DNA from: Methylobacterium sp. J-068
GTDB taxonomy: Bacteria; Pseudomonadota; Alphaproteobacteria; Rhizobiales; Beijerinckiaceae
Reading direction: 5' to 3'
DNA: 64,000 bases
Assembly (NCBI RefSeq): GCF_022829445.1
Contig: NZ_JAKSXY010000046.1
Location: forward strand, 1-64,000
In this document: positions 53,906 to 63,019 of the stretch, piece by piece
Numbering within the stretch: position 1 is the stretch's first letter
How the letters are laid out: every line of letters begins with the position of its first letter
The notes under the pieces: model-generated
Databases searched by the model: none
Told to the model about the DNA's origin: nothing
Seen by the model: the letters and a program-made list of their open reading frames with translations, nothing else
Position numbers and translations under genes: made by a program

Positions 53906-55555
53906 ATGTCCGACGCTGCCATGACGTCCCCCGACCTGCCGTCACCGAACCTGGCACGGGCAGGGACGTCGCGGCCCGGGCCGCGGATGAATCACCGCAT
54001 TCATCCCGGCGGCATCATCGCCTTCCTGCTGGTGCTCGTCGGAGGGCTGGCCTACGCCGTCGTCAGCCTCATCGCCGACATGAACGCGGTCCACCAGGAG
54101 CCCCTGGCCATCGGCGCGTTCGTGCTGCTCGGCCTCGCCCTGCTCATCGCTTTGGCCTTCGAGTTCGTGAACGGCTTCCACGACACGGCCAACGCGGTCG
54201 CGACCGTGATCTACACGCACGCGATGCCGCCGCTGGTGGCGGTGATCTGGTCCGGGGCGTTCAACTTCCTCGGCGTCCTGCTCTCGTCCGGTGCCGTGGC
54301 CTACGCCATCGTCACCCTGCTGCCGGTGGAGCTGATCCTCCAGGTCGGCTCCGGGGCCGGGTACGCGATGATCTTCGCGCTGCTGATCGCCGCCATCCTC
54401 TGGAACCTCGGCACCTGGGCCTTCGGCCTGCCGAACTCCTCGTCGCACACGCTGATCGGCTCGGTGATCGGCGTCGGCCTCGCCAACCAGCTGATGGCGC
54501 CGGAGGGCTCCGCGACTTCGGGGGTCGATTGGGCGCAGGCGCTCGGCGTGTTCAAGGCCCTGCTGTTCAGCCCCCTCTGCGGGTTCTTCGCCGCCGCCCT
54601 GCTCCTCCTGGCGCTCAAGCTAACGGTGCGGCGCAAGGACCTCTACGAGGCCCCCCAGGGCGAGGCGCCGCCCCCGCTCTGGATTCGCGGCCTGCTGATC
54701 CTGACCTGCACCCTCGTGTCGTTCTTCCATGGCGGCAACGACGGCCAGAAGGGCATGGGGCTCATCATGCTCATCCTCATCGGCGCGGCGCCGACTGCCT
54801 ACGCCCTCAACCGCACCATGGCGGACGACACCACCCCGGCCTTCATCCAGATGTCGCAGAGCGCGAGCGCGGTGTTCGCCGCCCGTGCCGGAGGCAGCGC
54901 CCAGCCCGACGCGGCGTCCGCCCGCAAGCAGGTCTCGGAAGCGCTACGCTCGAAGGACCTGAACCAGCCCGCCCTGTACGCCGCGCTCGCGTCCCTCGCG
55001 ACCGATATCGCCGCCAACGTGAAGAACTACGGCGCGATCAAGCAGGTCCCGGCCGCGCAGACCTCCAACCTGCGCAACGACATGTACCTGGCCTCCGATG
55101 CGATCCGCCTGCTGCCGAAGAACGGCGCCAGCTTCTCCGAGGCCGAGGCCGCGACGCTGAAATCCTACACCGGCCTCCTCAACGACGGGACCCGCTACAT
55201 CCCGACCTGGGTGAAGGTCTGCGTCGCCCTGGCCCTGGGCCTCGGCACCATGGTCGGCTGGAAGCGCATCGTGGTCACGGTCGGCGAGAAGATCGGCAAG
55301 ACCCACCTCACTTACGCCCAGGGTGCCTCGGCCGAGATGGTCGCGGCCGGCACGATCGGGCTGGCCGAACTCTACGGCCTGCCGGTCTCGACCACGCACA
55401 TCCTGTCGAGCGGTGTCGCCGGCACCATGGCGGCCAACGGCTCGGGCCTGCGGATGTCGACCGTTCGCAACATGGCGCTGGCCTGGGTGCTGACGCTGCC
55501 CGCCGCGATCACCCTGGCCGGCCTCCTGTTCTTCATCCTGCGGCACGTGTTCTGA
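53906..55555 (+). CDS. pit: Inorganic phosphate transporter (Pit family)
   Basis: A 549-residue low-affinity phosphate/metal symporter. The two inverted signature repeats are present: FEFVNGFHDTANAVATVIYT near the N-terminus and VSFFHGGNDGQKGMGLIMLI after the middle. A conserved GLPNSSSHTLIGSVIGVG and the matching GLPVSTTHILSSGVAGTMAA mark the paired re-entrant loops. Between the halves lies a large hydrophilic cytoplasmic loop of about 120 residues, common in the longer Pit proteins. AGGAA precedes the ATG. A 70-residue protein gene follows after 20 bases. Confidence 0.93.
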   Translation: MSDAAMTSPDLPSPNLARAGTSRPGPRMNHRIHPGGIIAFLLVLVGGLAYAVVSLIADMNAVHQEPLAIGAFVLLGLALLIALAFEFVNGFHDTANAVATVIYTHAMPPLVAVIWSGAFNFLGVLLSSGAVAYAIVTLLPVELILQVGSGAGYAMIFALLIAAILWNLGTWAFGLPNSSSHTLIGSVIGVGLANQLMAPEGSATSGVDWAQALGVFKALLFSPLCGFFAAALLLLALKLTVRRKDLYEAPQGEAPPPLWIRGLLILTCTLVSFFHGGNDGQKGMGLIMLILIGAAPTAYALNRTMADDTTPAFIQMSQSASAVFAARAGGSAQPDAASARKQVSEALRSKDLNQPALYAALASLATDIAANVKNYGAIKQVPAAQTSNLRNDMYLASDAIRLLPKNGASFSEAEAATLKSYTGLLNDGTRYIPTWVKVCVALALGLGTMVGWKRIVVTVGEKIGKTHLTYAQGASAEMVAAGTIGLAELYGLPVSTTHILSSGVAGTMAANGSGLRMSTVRNMALAWVLTLPAAITLAGLLFFILRHVF

Positions 55556-55575
55556 ATGGGGGAGAGGAAGCTCGG

Positions 55576-55788
55576 ATGACGGAGTCCCAGGCACATCCCG
55601 ACGAGGCCTCCGGCGAGCGCCTCGTATCCATGAACGCCATGCTGGCCGAGTGGGCGGCGTGTTGCGCGGCCGAGAGCGCCTCGCTCATCGAGCGGTTCGA
55701 GGCGATGGGATATCGGGTGCGCGGAAAATCGAAGGAGGAGGTCACGGAGGTGCTGAAGCGACCGCCGACCGGCGCCTCGGCCGCCTGA
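55576..55788 (+). CDS. Small hypothetical protein downstream of pit
   Basis: A 70-residue acidic protein, with SMNAMLAEWAACCAAESASL then IERFEAMGYRVRGKSKEEVT EVLKRPP. It has a helical core and a C-terminal helix. No family is recognised. GGGAGAGGAAG lies about five bases before the ATG, and only 20 bases separate it from pit, so it is co-transcribed and may modulate the transporter. The cysteine pair CC is a visible feature. Confidence 0.7.
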   Translation: MTESQAHPDEASGERLVSMNAMLAEWAACCAAESASLIERFEAMGYRVRGKSKEEVTEVLKRPPTGASAA

Positions 55789-56460
55789 TCTCGCTCAACG
55801 GGAGCGATGAGGGACCCACCCTCAGTGGATCACCGTCCGGTTTTCCGGAGTGCGCTCCCGGCGGTGGGGCTCCGCCGTGGGGCGCGATCGATGTCGGCAA
55901 GGACGTCCTTGATCCCGGGCTGACAACCGCCGCCGAGCCATTGGGGCCAGGACGACAGACCCTCAAACCAAAAGACCTGCCGCCCTGATCCGTGAAACAG
56001 TCGCCACGGGGCCAGAGCGCGTGCCACGCTATCGAGATCGAGCCGGCACGGACGTGTCGTGTCTCCAGCATGGCCCGCGGATTTATGCGGCGCCGATGCG
56101 TGCGAGTCGGCATCCTGGCTCAAACGATCCGCGTGCCCCTCAAGATCGTCACGGCGCGCTGGAATGGCGGAAACCCGCTCCAGGGCGGATTGCGGGCGTG
56201 GCTGGTCGTCCTTTCCGCCAGCCCTCGCGTGTGCACACGGCCCGGCACGCCTCGCCTACTTTCGAGCGCACCGGTGGCTTGGTGATATTGGAATGCTCGG
56301 ATATCTTTCCCCCCCGACGCGAGGGGAATCCGGTACAGGCAGAATACAGATTTATCGCTGCAAAGTCATACTTCGATTATTCCGGATATCAATACAACTT
56401 ATATTTAATCGACCCCGACAGCATCCAAAGCATCCATATCGACGATCAGGCCACAGAAAC
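55789..56460. other. Gap with IS110-like remnant, then AT-rich leader of the methyltransferase gene
   Basis: About 670 bases. The first half is GC-rich and carries a short transposase-like fragment (listed separately). From about 56290 base composition drops sharply and stays low into the methyltransferase gene. The boundary at ~56280-56300 is a likely edge of acquired DNA. No other gene is supported. Confidence 0.5.
55884..55986 (+). pseudogene. Possible IS110-family transposase N-terminal fragment
   Basis: One plus frame reads GAIDVGKDVLDPGLTTAAEP. This resembles the start of IS110-type transposases (xAIDVGKDxLDxGL, the first DEDD catalytic aspartate). It ends within 35 codons with no downstream transposase, so it would be a decayed end of an element. 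The match is short and could be chance. Confidence 0.35.
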
Positions 56461-57927
56461 ATGCTCGAACAAATCGACAAACGGCTGACAAAAGATTTTC
56501 AGGATGCGTGGGAGAAAGTCAAATCCTTTACGATGACTTCGCCCGAGCGCGGTTTCGCGCTTTGGAATGCTGTCACCACAATCGTCGACAACGACATTCC
56601 AGGCGCATTTGTCGAATGCGGCGTCTGGAAAGGCGGCTCTTCCATGCTGATTATGTTAGCATTGCTGCATAAAGGCGTCGCGAATCGTGATATTTATCTT
56701 TTCGATACCTTTGAAGGCATGACGTTACCCGGCGAGACCGATGTCGATTTACATGGAGACCCGGCCTCCAAGCTTATGGAAGGCATACGGGGACCTGAAA
56801 TTGCCGAGTTGGTGAAAGCCTCCATCGGTTTCGATGATGTGTATGCCGCGATCGCAAGCACTGGTTACGACATGCGCCTGGTACGCCTCATCAAAGGTGA
56901 TGCGCGCGAGACCGTCAAAAGAACGCAAACATTTCAAATCTCTCTCCTTCGATTGGACACGGATTTCTACGACAGCACTTTTGCGGAGCTGGAATATCTA
57001 TATCCCCGCCTGACGAAAGGTGGCGTGCTCATCATCGACGATTACGGCCATTGGCAGGGCGCACGACAAGCTGTCGAAGATTATTTCCTGGACAACAAAT
57101 TCGGATACAAGCGGCCGATTTTATGGGCGTTCGATTATACGGGTTGGGGCGGAATAAAAATCGACGCCGCCGAGGAAATCGAGATCGATCGGTACGATTA
57201 TGCCCCACCCGGGCTCACACCGCATCCCGATCTATTGCCGCTTTTCCCTCACGCCAGGATCGTCAACCCTTGGACGGTCGGCTGGCCCTACCTGCGCAGC
57301 GGCGTCCCGCATATCTGGAGATCCGACCGGCGCGACACCTCGGGCTATGTCATCGGCAATGCCTCCGCTGAAGAGGCGGCATGCCTCTATGCGCTGGCCA
57401 AACTCTTTTCAGGCAAGAGGGGGCTCGAGATCGGGAGCCATTTCGGCTGGACAGGGGCACATCTCCTGAGCGCCGGCCTTCGTCTTGATTGCATAGACCC
57501 GGCATTCTTCGAGGAAAATCGGAAAAATGCATTGCGCGAAGTCTTCGATGCGATCTCCCCCGATCGCTCTTACAAGCTTTGGGCAGGGTTTTCTCCAGAT
57601 ATCCTGGAGGAGGTCTATGCCTCCGATCCGGAGCCATGGTCTTTTGCCTTCATCGATGGGAATCACGACGGCGAAGCTCCCTACAATGATGCAGTCAACG
57701 TCCTGAATTATCTAGCAGAGGATGCTCTGGTCGTCTTCCACGACTTGACCTCTCCCTTTGTGGAAAAAGGCCTCGAGGTTTTCCTGAATGCAGGGTTCAA
57801 TGTGAAACTCTTCAACACCATGCAAATCCTGGGTGTCGCCTGGCGCGGAGATGTGAACCCGCCGGAACACGTTCGAGATCAGAACACGCCCATGCTCTTC
57901 CAATCACATCTCGCCAAATATCTTTAG
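56461..57927 (+). CDS. Two-domain SAM methyltransferase: TylF/macrocin O-methyltransferase-like plus class I methyltransferase
   Basis: A 488-residue protein with two methyltransferase folds. Residues ~1-250 match the TylF/MycF family: GAFVECGVWKGGSSMLIMLA, DIYLFDTFEGMTLPGETDVD, QISLLRLDTDFYDSTFAELE and GGVLIIDDYGHWQGARQAVE. Residues ~290-488 are a second SAM-binding domain: GLEIGSHFGWTGAHLLSAGL, WSFAFIDGNHDGEAPYNDAV and DALVVFHDLTSPFVEKGLEV, as in the Methyltransf_24-type sugar methyltransferases. Such enzymes usually O-methylate sugars in exopolysaccharide, O-antigen or glycosylated natural products. Base composition is about 42% G+C in places against ~70% around it, pointing to horizontal transfer. 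It stands alone. Confidence 0.82.
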   Translation: MLEQIDKRLTKDFQDAWEKVKSFTMTSPERGFALWNAVTTIVDNDIPGAFVECGVWKGGSSMLIMLALLHKGVANRDIYLFDTFEGMTLPGETDVDLHGDPASKLMEGIRGPEIAELVKASIGFDDVYAAIASTGYDMRLVRLIKGDARETVKRTQTFQISLLRLDTDFYDSTFAELEYLYPRLTKGGVLIIDDYGHWQGARQAVEDYFLDNKFGYKRPILWAFDYTGWGGIKIDAAEEIEIDRYDYAPPGLTPHPDLLPLFPHARIVNPWTVGWPYLRSGVPHIWRSDRRDTSGYVIGNASAEEAACLYALAKLFSGKRGLEIGSHFGWTGAHLLSAGLRLDCIDPAFFEENRKNALREVFDAISPDRSYKLWAGFSPDILEEVYASDPEPWSFAFIDGNHDGEAPYNDAVNVLNYLAEDALVVFHDLTSPFVEKGLEVFLNAGFNVKLFNTMQILGVAWRGDVNPPEHVRDQNTPMLFQSHLAKYL

Positions 57928-58252
57928 GAGCGATCGCACGATCACGACCCTGTGCCGTCCGATGCATGGCATCGATGACATGCGGATGGACGCCGCGGCG
58001 TTGGAGGCGTCGAAGCCAGCCCCGATCCGGGCGCGACACGCCTCCGACAGCCGAGAAGTCGTTGCGGCATTCGGGCCTGTGAAGCATCGGACGGCGTACC
58101 ACGCAGCGAATCGGCGTTGGTGCGGGCGGTGAGCGCGTCCTTCAGGATCGCAGTCGGGTGAGTCACGCGGGGACATCGCCCGCCATGTTCTCGCGGCGAA
58201 CCGGCGCCTATGCTTCCCGCAGCACGGACGCGAAGCCGCAGCGAGCCACCCC
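57928..58252. other. Gap between methyltransferase and putA, no gene supported
   Basis: About 325 bases return to high G+C. Short open frames exist on both strands but have no start signal or recognisable product. The promoter of putA should lie in the last 100 bases; no clear element stands out. A PutR-type regulator gene is not adjacent. Confidence 0.45.
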
Positions 58253-61200
58253 ATGTCGATCGCTCCCAGCCGTCCCCACGACGATTCACCGGCGCTGTCG
58301 CCTCTGAGGATGGCGATCGTGGCGGCCTATCGGCGCCCCGAGGCGGACTGCGTGACGCCGCTCCTCGCGCGCGCCGCGTCACCGCCCGAGGCGGCGTCGC
58401 GCGTCGCCGCCACGGCACGCCGCCTCGTCGAGACCCTGCGCCGGACGGCGCGGCGCGGGGGCGTCGAGGGGCTGATCCACGAATACGCCCTGTCGAGCCA
58501 GGAGGGCGTCGCCCTGATGTGCCTCGCCGAGGCGCTGCTGCGCATTCCCGACGCGGCGACCCGCGATGCGCTGATCCGCGACAAGATCGCGGGCGGGGAC
58601 TGGCAGGCGCATCTCGGCCACAGCCCGTCGCCCTTCGTCAACGCCGCGACCTGGGGCCTGCTCGTCACGGGCAAGCTCACCGCGAGCACGGGCGAAACCG
58701 GACTCACCGCCGCGCTGACGAGTCTGATCGGGCGCGGCGGCGAGCCGCTGATCCGCAAGGGCGTCGACCTCGCCATGCGCCTGATGGGGGAGCAGTTCGT
58801 CGCCGGCCAGACCATCGGGGAGGCCCTGCGCCGGGCCCGCCGGATGGAGGCGAAGGGCTTCACCTATTCCTACGACATGCTCGGCGAGGGCGCGGTCGAG
58901 GCGGCCGACGTGGCCCGCTACGAGGACGCCTACCGCGCGGCGATCCAGGCCATCGGCGAGGCCTCGGCAGGGCGGGGCATCCTCGCGGGACCAGGCATCT
59001 CGATCAAGCTCTCGGCCCTTCATCCGCGCTACACGCGCGCCAAGCGCGGGCGGGTGCTGGCCGAACTGGTGCCGCGCGTGACGGGGCTGGCACGCCTCGC
59101 CCGGCGCTTCGACATCGGCCTCAACATCGACGCCGAGGAGGCCGACCGCCTCGACCTGTCCCTGGACATCCTGGAGGCGCTGGCGCTCGACCCGGATCTC
59201 ACGGGGTGGGACGGCCTCGGCTTCGTCATCCAGGCCTACGGGAAGCGCTGCCCGTTCGTGATCGACTGGCTCGTCGACCTGGCGCGGCGCACGCACCGGC
59301 GCCTCATGGTCCGGCTCGTGAAGGGGGCCTACTGGGACGCGGAGATCAAGCGCGCGCAAGGGGAGGGGCTCGAAGACTTCCCCGTCTTCACCCGCAAGGC
59401 GCATACCGACGTGTCCTACCTCGCCTGTGCCCGGCAGATGCTGGCGGCGCCCGACGCGATCTTCCCGCAATTCGCAACGCACAATGCGCAGACCCTGGCC
59501 GCCATCGTGGAGATGGCCGGCCCCGATTTTCGTCCCGGCGACTACGAGTTCCAGTGCCTGCACGGCATGGGCGAACCCCTCTACGAGACGGTCGTGGGCC
59601 CGGATCGGCTCGACCGGCCCTGCCGTATCTACGCGCCGGTGGGCACGCACGAGACCCTGCTCGCCTACCTGGTCCGCCGGCTGCTGGAGAACGGCGCCAA
59701 CGCCTCCTTCGTCAACCGCATCGCCGACGAGACCGTGCCGGTGGAGGCGCTGATCGCCGATCCCGTCGAGACCGTCCGCGCCGAGGCGGTGCCGGGCGCG
59801 CCGCATCCCCGGATCGCCCAGCCGCCGGACCTGTTCGGACCCGGGCGCCGCAATGCCGCCGGGGTCGATCTGAGCGACGAATCCGTGCTGGCCGGACTGT
59901 CCGAGAGCCTCGCGGCGGGCGCGCGCCGGACCTGGACCGCGAGCCCGTCCGGCGCCACGCCGGTCATAGCCCGAGAGCCCATCCGCAATCCGGCCGACCG
60001 GGACGATGTCGTTGGCTACGCTCGCGCTTCCGAGCCAGCCGACATCGCCCGCGCGCTCGCGGCCGCGGCTTCCGGCGCCGCGTCCTGGGCCGCCACGCCG
60101 GCGATCGTCCGCGCCGAGGCGCTGCGGCGGGCGGCCGATGCCTTCGAGGCGCGGAGGCCGCTCCTCATCGGGCTCATCGCGCGCGAGGCCGGCCGGACCC
60201 TTCCCAACGCCGTCGCGGAGGTGCGGGAGGCGGTGGATTTCCTGCGCTTCTACGCGGCCGAGATCGTCCGGATCGCCGACGCGGACAACCCGGCGCCGCT
60301 CGGGCCGGTGGCCTGCATCGCGCCCTGGAACTTCCCGCTGGCGATCTTCACGGGTCAGGTCGCCGCCGCCCTGGCGGCCGGGAACCCGGTGTTGGCCAAG
60401 CCCGCCGAGGAGACGCCGCTGATCGCCGCCGAGGCGGTCCGGCTGCTGCACGGGGCGGGCATTCCGGCCGACGCCCTGCAGATCCTGCCCGGCGCGGGCG
60501 CGGTCGGCGCCGCCCTGGTGGCGGATGCACGGGTGCGGGGCGTGATGTTCACGGGCTCCACGGCGGTGGCGCGCACGATCCACAGGCGCCTGTCGGAGCG
60601 GCTGAATCCGGACGGGCGCCCGGTGCCGCTCATCGCCGAGACGGAGGGCCGGAACGCCCTGGTGGTCGATTCCTCGGCGCTCCCCGAACAGGTGGTGGCG
60701 GATGTCATCGCCTCCGCCTTCGATTCAGCGGGCCAGCGCTGCTCGTCCCTGCGCATCCTCTGCCTGCAGGAGGAGGTGGCCGACCGCATCCTTACCCTGC
60801 TGCGCGGCGCGATGCGCGAACTCGAAATGGGCGACCCGCGGCGGCTCTCGGTGGATGTCGGCCCGCTGATCGGCGCCGCCGCGGCGGCCGAGGTCACGCG
60901 CCATCTCACGCGGATGCGGGCGCGCGGCCACGCGATCACGCAACGGACCGCGCCGTCCGGCCAGGACAGCTTCGTGCCCCCGGCGCTGATCGCGATCGAC
61001 CGGATCGCGGACCTGGAGCGGGAGGTGTTCGGCCCGGTGCTGCACGTCCTGCGCTACCGCCGGACCGACCTCGACGCGCTGATCGCGGCGATCAACGCCA
61101 CCGGCTACGGGCTGACCTTCGGCCTGCACACCCGGATCGACGAGACGGTGACGCGGGTGCTCGGCCGGATCCGGGCCGGCAACGTCTACGTCAACCGGAA

Positions 61201-61894
61201 CATCGTCGGGGCGGTGGTGGGCGTGCAGCCCTTCGGCGGCACGGGCCTGTCGGGGACGGGGCCGAAGGCGGGCGGACCGCTGATCCTGCGCCGGCTCCTG
61301 GCCGATCCGCCGCCGGCACGCTTCGAGGACGGGCGGGAGGCGCCGGCCGTCCGGGCCTATGCGGACTGGCTGAGGGGCGTGGGCCGGGCGGACCTCGCCG
61401 CGCGCGTCGCCACGCTCATGTCCGGGTCGGGGTTCGGGGTCGAGCGGGCGTTGCCGGGTCCGGTGGGCGAGCGCAACACCTGGGCGCTGCACCCGCGGGG
61501 GCGCGTCGCGGCCCTCGCCCGCACCGCGACCGGACTGCGGCTCCAGGTCGGAGTGATCCTCGCCACCGGCAACCAGGCGGTGGTGATCGGTCCCGAGGCG
61601 AGCCTGCCCGGCCTGCCGCCGGAGGTCGCCGCCCGGATCGCGTACGCGCCCGACATCGGGGCGGTGGAGGATCTCCAGGCGGTGCTGCACGAGGGTGACC
61701 GCGCGGCGCGGCGCGCCCTCGGTCGCGACCTCGCGGCGCGGGAGGGGGAGATCGTGGCGCTGCAATCCCTGGACCCCGCCGCCCTGGCGGCAGGCCGGGA
61801 CTACGACGCCCTCGGCCTCCTCGCGGAGCGCTCGGTCTCGGAGAACCTCGCGGCCGCCGGCGGAAACGCCGCCCTGATGACCCTCGAGGCCTGA
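58253..61894 (+). CDS. putA: Bifunctional proline dehydrogenase / 1-pyrroline-5-carboxylate dehydrogenase (PutA)
   Basis: A 1213-residue flavoenzyme that oxidises proline to glutamate in two steps. The N-terminal half is the proline dehydrogenase barrel (GAVEAADVARYEDAYRAAIQ, GISIKLSALHPRY, LMVRLVKGAYWDAEIKRAQG, FATHNAQTLAAIVEMAG, FQCLHGMGEPLYE). The C-terminal half is the aldehyde dehydrogenase with ACIAPWNFPLAIFTGQVAAA, FTGSTAVARTIHRRL and catalytic Cys830 in AFDSAGQRCSSLRILC. There is no N-terminal ribbon-helix-helix domain, so this PutA does not repress its own gene. A ~170-residue C-terminal domain follows the dehydrogenase. It binds the inner membrane and feeds electrons to quinone. Confidence 0.95.
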   Translation: MSIAPSRPHDDSPALSPLRMAIVAAYRRPEADCVTPLLARAASPPEAASRVAATARRLVETLRRTARRGGVEGLIHEYALSSQEGVALMCLAEALLRIPDAATRDALIRDKIAGGDWQAHLGHSPSPFVNAATWGLLVTGKLTASTGETGLTAALTSLIGRGGEPLIRKGVDLAMRLMGEQFVAGQTIGEALRRARRMEAKGFTYSYDMLGEGAVEAADVARYEDAYRAAIQAIGEASAGRGILAGPGISIKLSALHPRYTRAKRGRVLAELVPRVTGLARLARRFDIGLNIDAEEADRLDLSLDILEALALDPDLTGWDGLGFVIQAYGKRCPFVIDWLVDLARRTHRRLMVRLVKGAYWDAEIKRAQGEGLEDFPVFTRKAHTDVSYLACARQMLAAPDAIFPQFATHNAQTLAAIVEMAGPDFRPGDYEFQCLHGMGEPLYETVVGPDRLDRPCRIYAPVGTHETLLAYLVRRLLENGANASFVNRIADETVPVEALIADPVETVRAEAVPGAPHPRIAQPPDLFGPGRRNAAGVDLSDESVLAGLSESLAAGARRTWTASPSGATPVIAREPIRNPADRDDVVGYARASEPADIARALAAAASGAASWAATPAIVRAEALRRAADAFEARRPLLIGLIAREAGRTLPNAVAEVREAVDFLRFYAAEIVRIADADNPAPLGPVACIAPWNFPLAIFTGQVAAALAAGNPVLAKPAEETPLIAAEAVRLLHGAGIPADALQILPGAGAVGAALVADARVRGVMFTGSTAVARTIHRRLSERLNPDGRPVPLIAETEGRNALVVDSSALPEQVVADVIASAFDSAGQRCSSLRILCLQEEVADRILTLLRGAMRELEMGDPRRLSVDVGPLIGAAAAAEVTRHLTRMRARGHAITQRTAPSGQDSFVPPALIAIDRIADLEREVFGPVLHVLRYRRTDLDALIAAINATGYGLTFGLHTRIDETVTRVLGRIRAGNVYVNRNIVGAVVGVQPFGGTGLSGTGPKAGGPLILRRLLADPPPARFEDGREAPAVRAYADWLRGVGRADLAARVATLMSGSGFGVERALPGPVGERNTWALHPRGRVAALARTATGLRLQVGVILATGNQAVVIGPEASLPGLPPEVAARIAYAPDIGAVEDLQAVLHEGDRAARRALGRDLAAREGEIVALQSLDPAALAAGRDYDALGLLAERSVSENLAAAGGNAALMTLEA

Positions 61895-62065
61895 GCCGGC
61901 ATCCGCATCGGCCGACCCCGCGCGGGCGCCCGGAGCGGGCCGCCGGGCGCGCTTCAGCTTGGGTTCAACTGCCATGGCCCAGCTTGAGCGGCCTCGCGAG
62001 GCGGACGATCCCGGCCGGTCGTCCGCCGCTTCGCGACGGCGCGCCTCGCACCCCGCCCCGGATCC
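61895..62065. other. Start of the gap after putA
   Basis: No gene is supported directly after putA; the low-confidence small frame at 62066 follows. The whole gap to 62476 otherwise holds no recognisable feature. Confidence 0.45.
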
Positions 62066-62332
62066 ATGCTCGCCCTCGCGCCCAACACCTTCGGAACGCT
62101 CCTGTGGCCGCTCCCCGACGCGGCGCCGCCGCCTCCGCCATCGGTGCCGGCCCCGCCGAGCTTCCTGAGAAGCGTCACGCCGGCCCTCGACCGCGCCTTC
62201 GGCTTGCCCGACCCCTGGGACCTGCCGGACGACCTCGCGGCGCTGACGACCCGGCTGCGCGCCGGCCCCCTCGGGACGCGACCGGATTCGCCGCCCGCCG
62301 CCGAGCCGGACCGGCCCGCCGCGACGCCGTGA
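62066..62332 (+). CDS. Possible small proline-rich protein, doubtful
   Basis: A possible 88-residue product, MLALAPNTFGTLLWPLPDAA then a proline run, SFLRSVTPALDRAFGLPDPW and a proline/alanine end. It has no clear ribosome-binding site and no known family. The FLRSVTPALDRAFGLPDPWDLPDDLAAL segment looks protein-like, so it may be real, but in DNA this GC-rich such frames also arise by chance. Confidence 0.3.
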   Translation: MLALAPNTFGTLLWPLPDAAPPPPPSVPAPPSFLRSVTPALDRAFGLPDPWDLPDDLAALTTRLRAGPLGTRPDSPPAAEPDRPAATP

Positions 62333-62476
62333 AAGGGGGGCCGTGGCCCAAGCGGCGCCGGCGCGATCCGCCGACGATCGACCATGCGGGTCCGTGGCGG
62401 ACGGGCGCACCGCCCCACGAACGGACCCGTTCGGACACCTCGGACCGATGGAATCAGGACATCCCGTCGAGCCGGA

Positions 62477-62725
62477 TCAGCGCTCCTCCGGGCGCGCGCT
62501 GAATCCGCTGAACAGGAGGGTCGCCGTATAAACCGTTTCGTTTCGCTCGTCCCGAACACGGCAGGTGATCGTGTGGTGGTCCCCATCCTCCGGCAGGATC
62601 TCCTTGGCGATCTCCGGGAGCGCTCGCTTCGCCTCTCGGCGAACCGCGTCGAAGTCGGTGCATTCGACGCCATGATCGTCGAGCTGAAACCGGCCGTCGT
62701 GGATGTCGAAGAAGTAGCGAGGCAC
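62477..62725 (-). CDS. Small DUF6894-type protein
   Basis: An 82-residue protein, PRYFFDIHDGRFQLDDHGVE then CTDFDAVRREAKRALPEIAK. This is the YFFDIHDG pattern of a small-protein family (DUF6894) widespread in Methylobacterium and Bradyrhizobium, with no known function. The GTG start is preferred because GGAGAG lies just upstream and family similarity begins there. It is convergent with the gap region and not linked to an operon. Confidence 0.75.
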   Translation of the reverse strand: MPRYFFDIHDGRFQLDDHGVECTDFDAVRREAKRALPEIAKEILPEDGDHHTITCRVRDERNETVYTATLLFSGFSARPEER

Positions 62726-62962
62726 GCGGCTCTCCACGCATCGAAGGCGGGAGCACAATCTGTCTCTCAGGCGCGGAAGGCCGAGGGCAGGGCCGCGATG
62801 ACGCGACCTTAGGGCATTCCGGAACGCCCCGCATCAAACAAGAGCGCCGATGCGTGCGCTTTTCGTCGGGTCCAGGGCCTATCGCTCGTGCGAACGCCGC
62901 CGTCGCCGCGCCGATGGCGGCCACCTCGCCCGACGATCCGCGACCGGGCGAGGGGTGGATAA

Positions 62963-62980
62963 GTCAGGGCCGTCCCTGAC
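62963..62980. repeat. Short hairpin downstream of the RND gene
   Basis: GTCAGGG (62963-62969) and CCCTGAC (62974-62980) form a 7-bp stem with a CCGT loop. It lies about 40 bases past the stop of the minus-strand efflux gene, without a U tract; it could aid termination. Confidence 0.35.
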
Positions 62981-63019
62981 GCTCATCGCGGACCGGCGAT
63001 CCGCCCGAGCCAGCCCCCA

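Noticed and set aside
56059..56460. An upstream extension of the methyltransferase frame by 134 codons
   Set aside because: The extra part crosses the composition boundary and the IS-like remnant and has no domain similarity. The ATG at 56461 starts the recognised fold.
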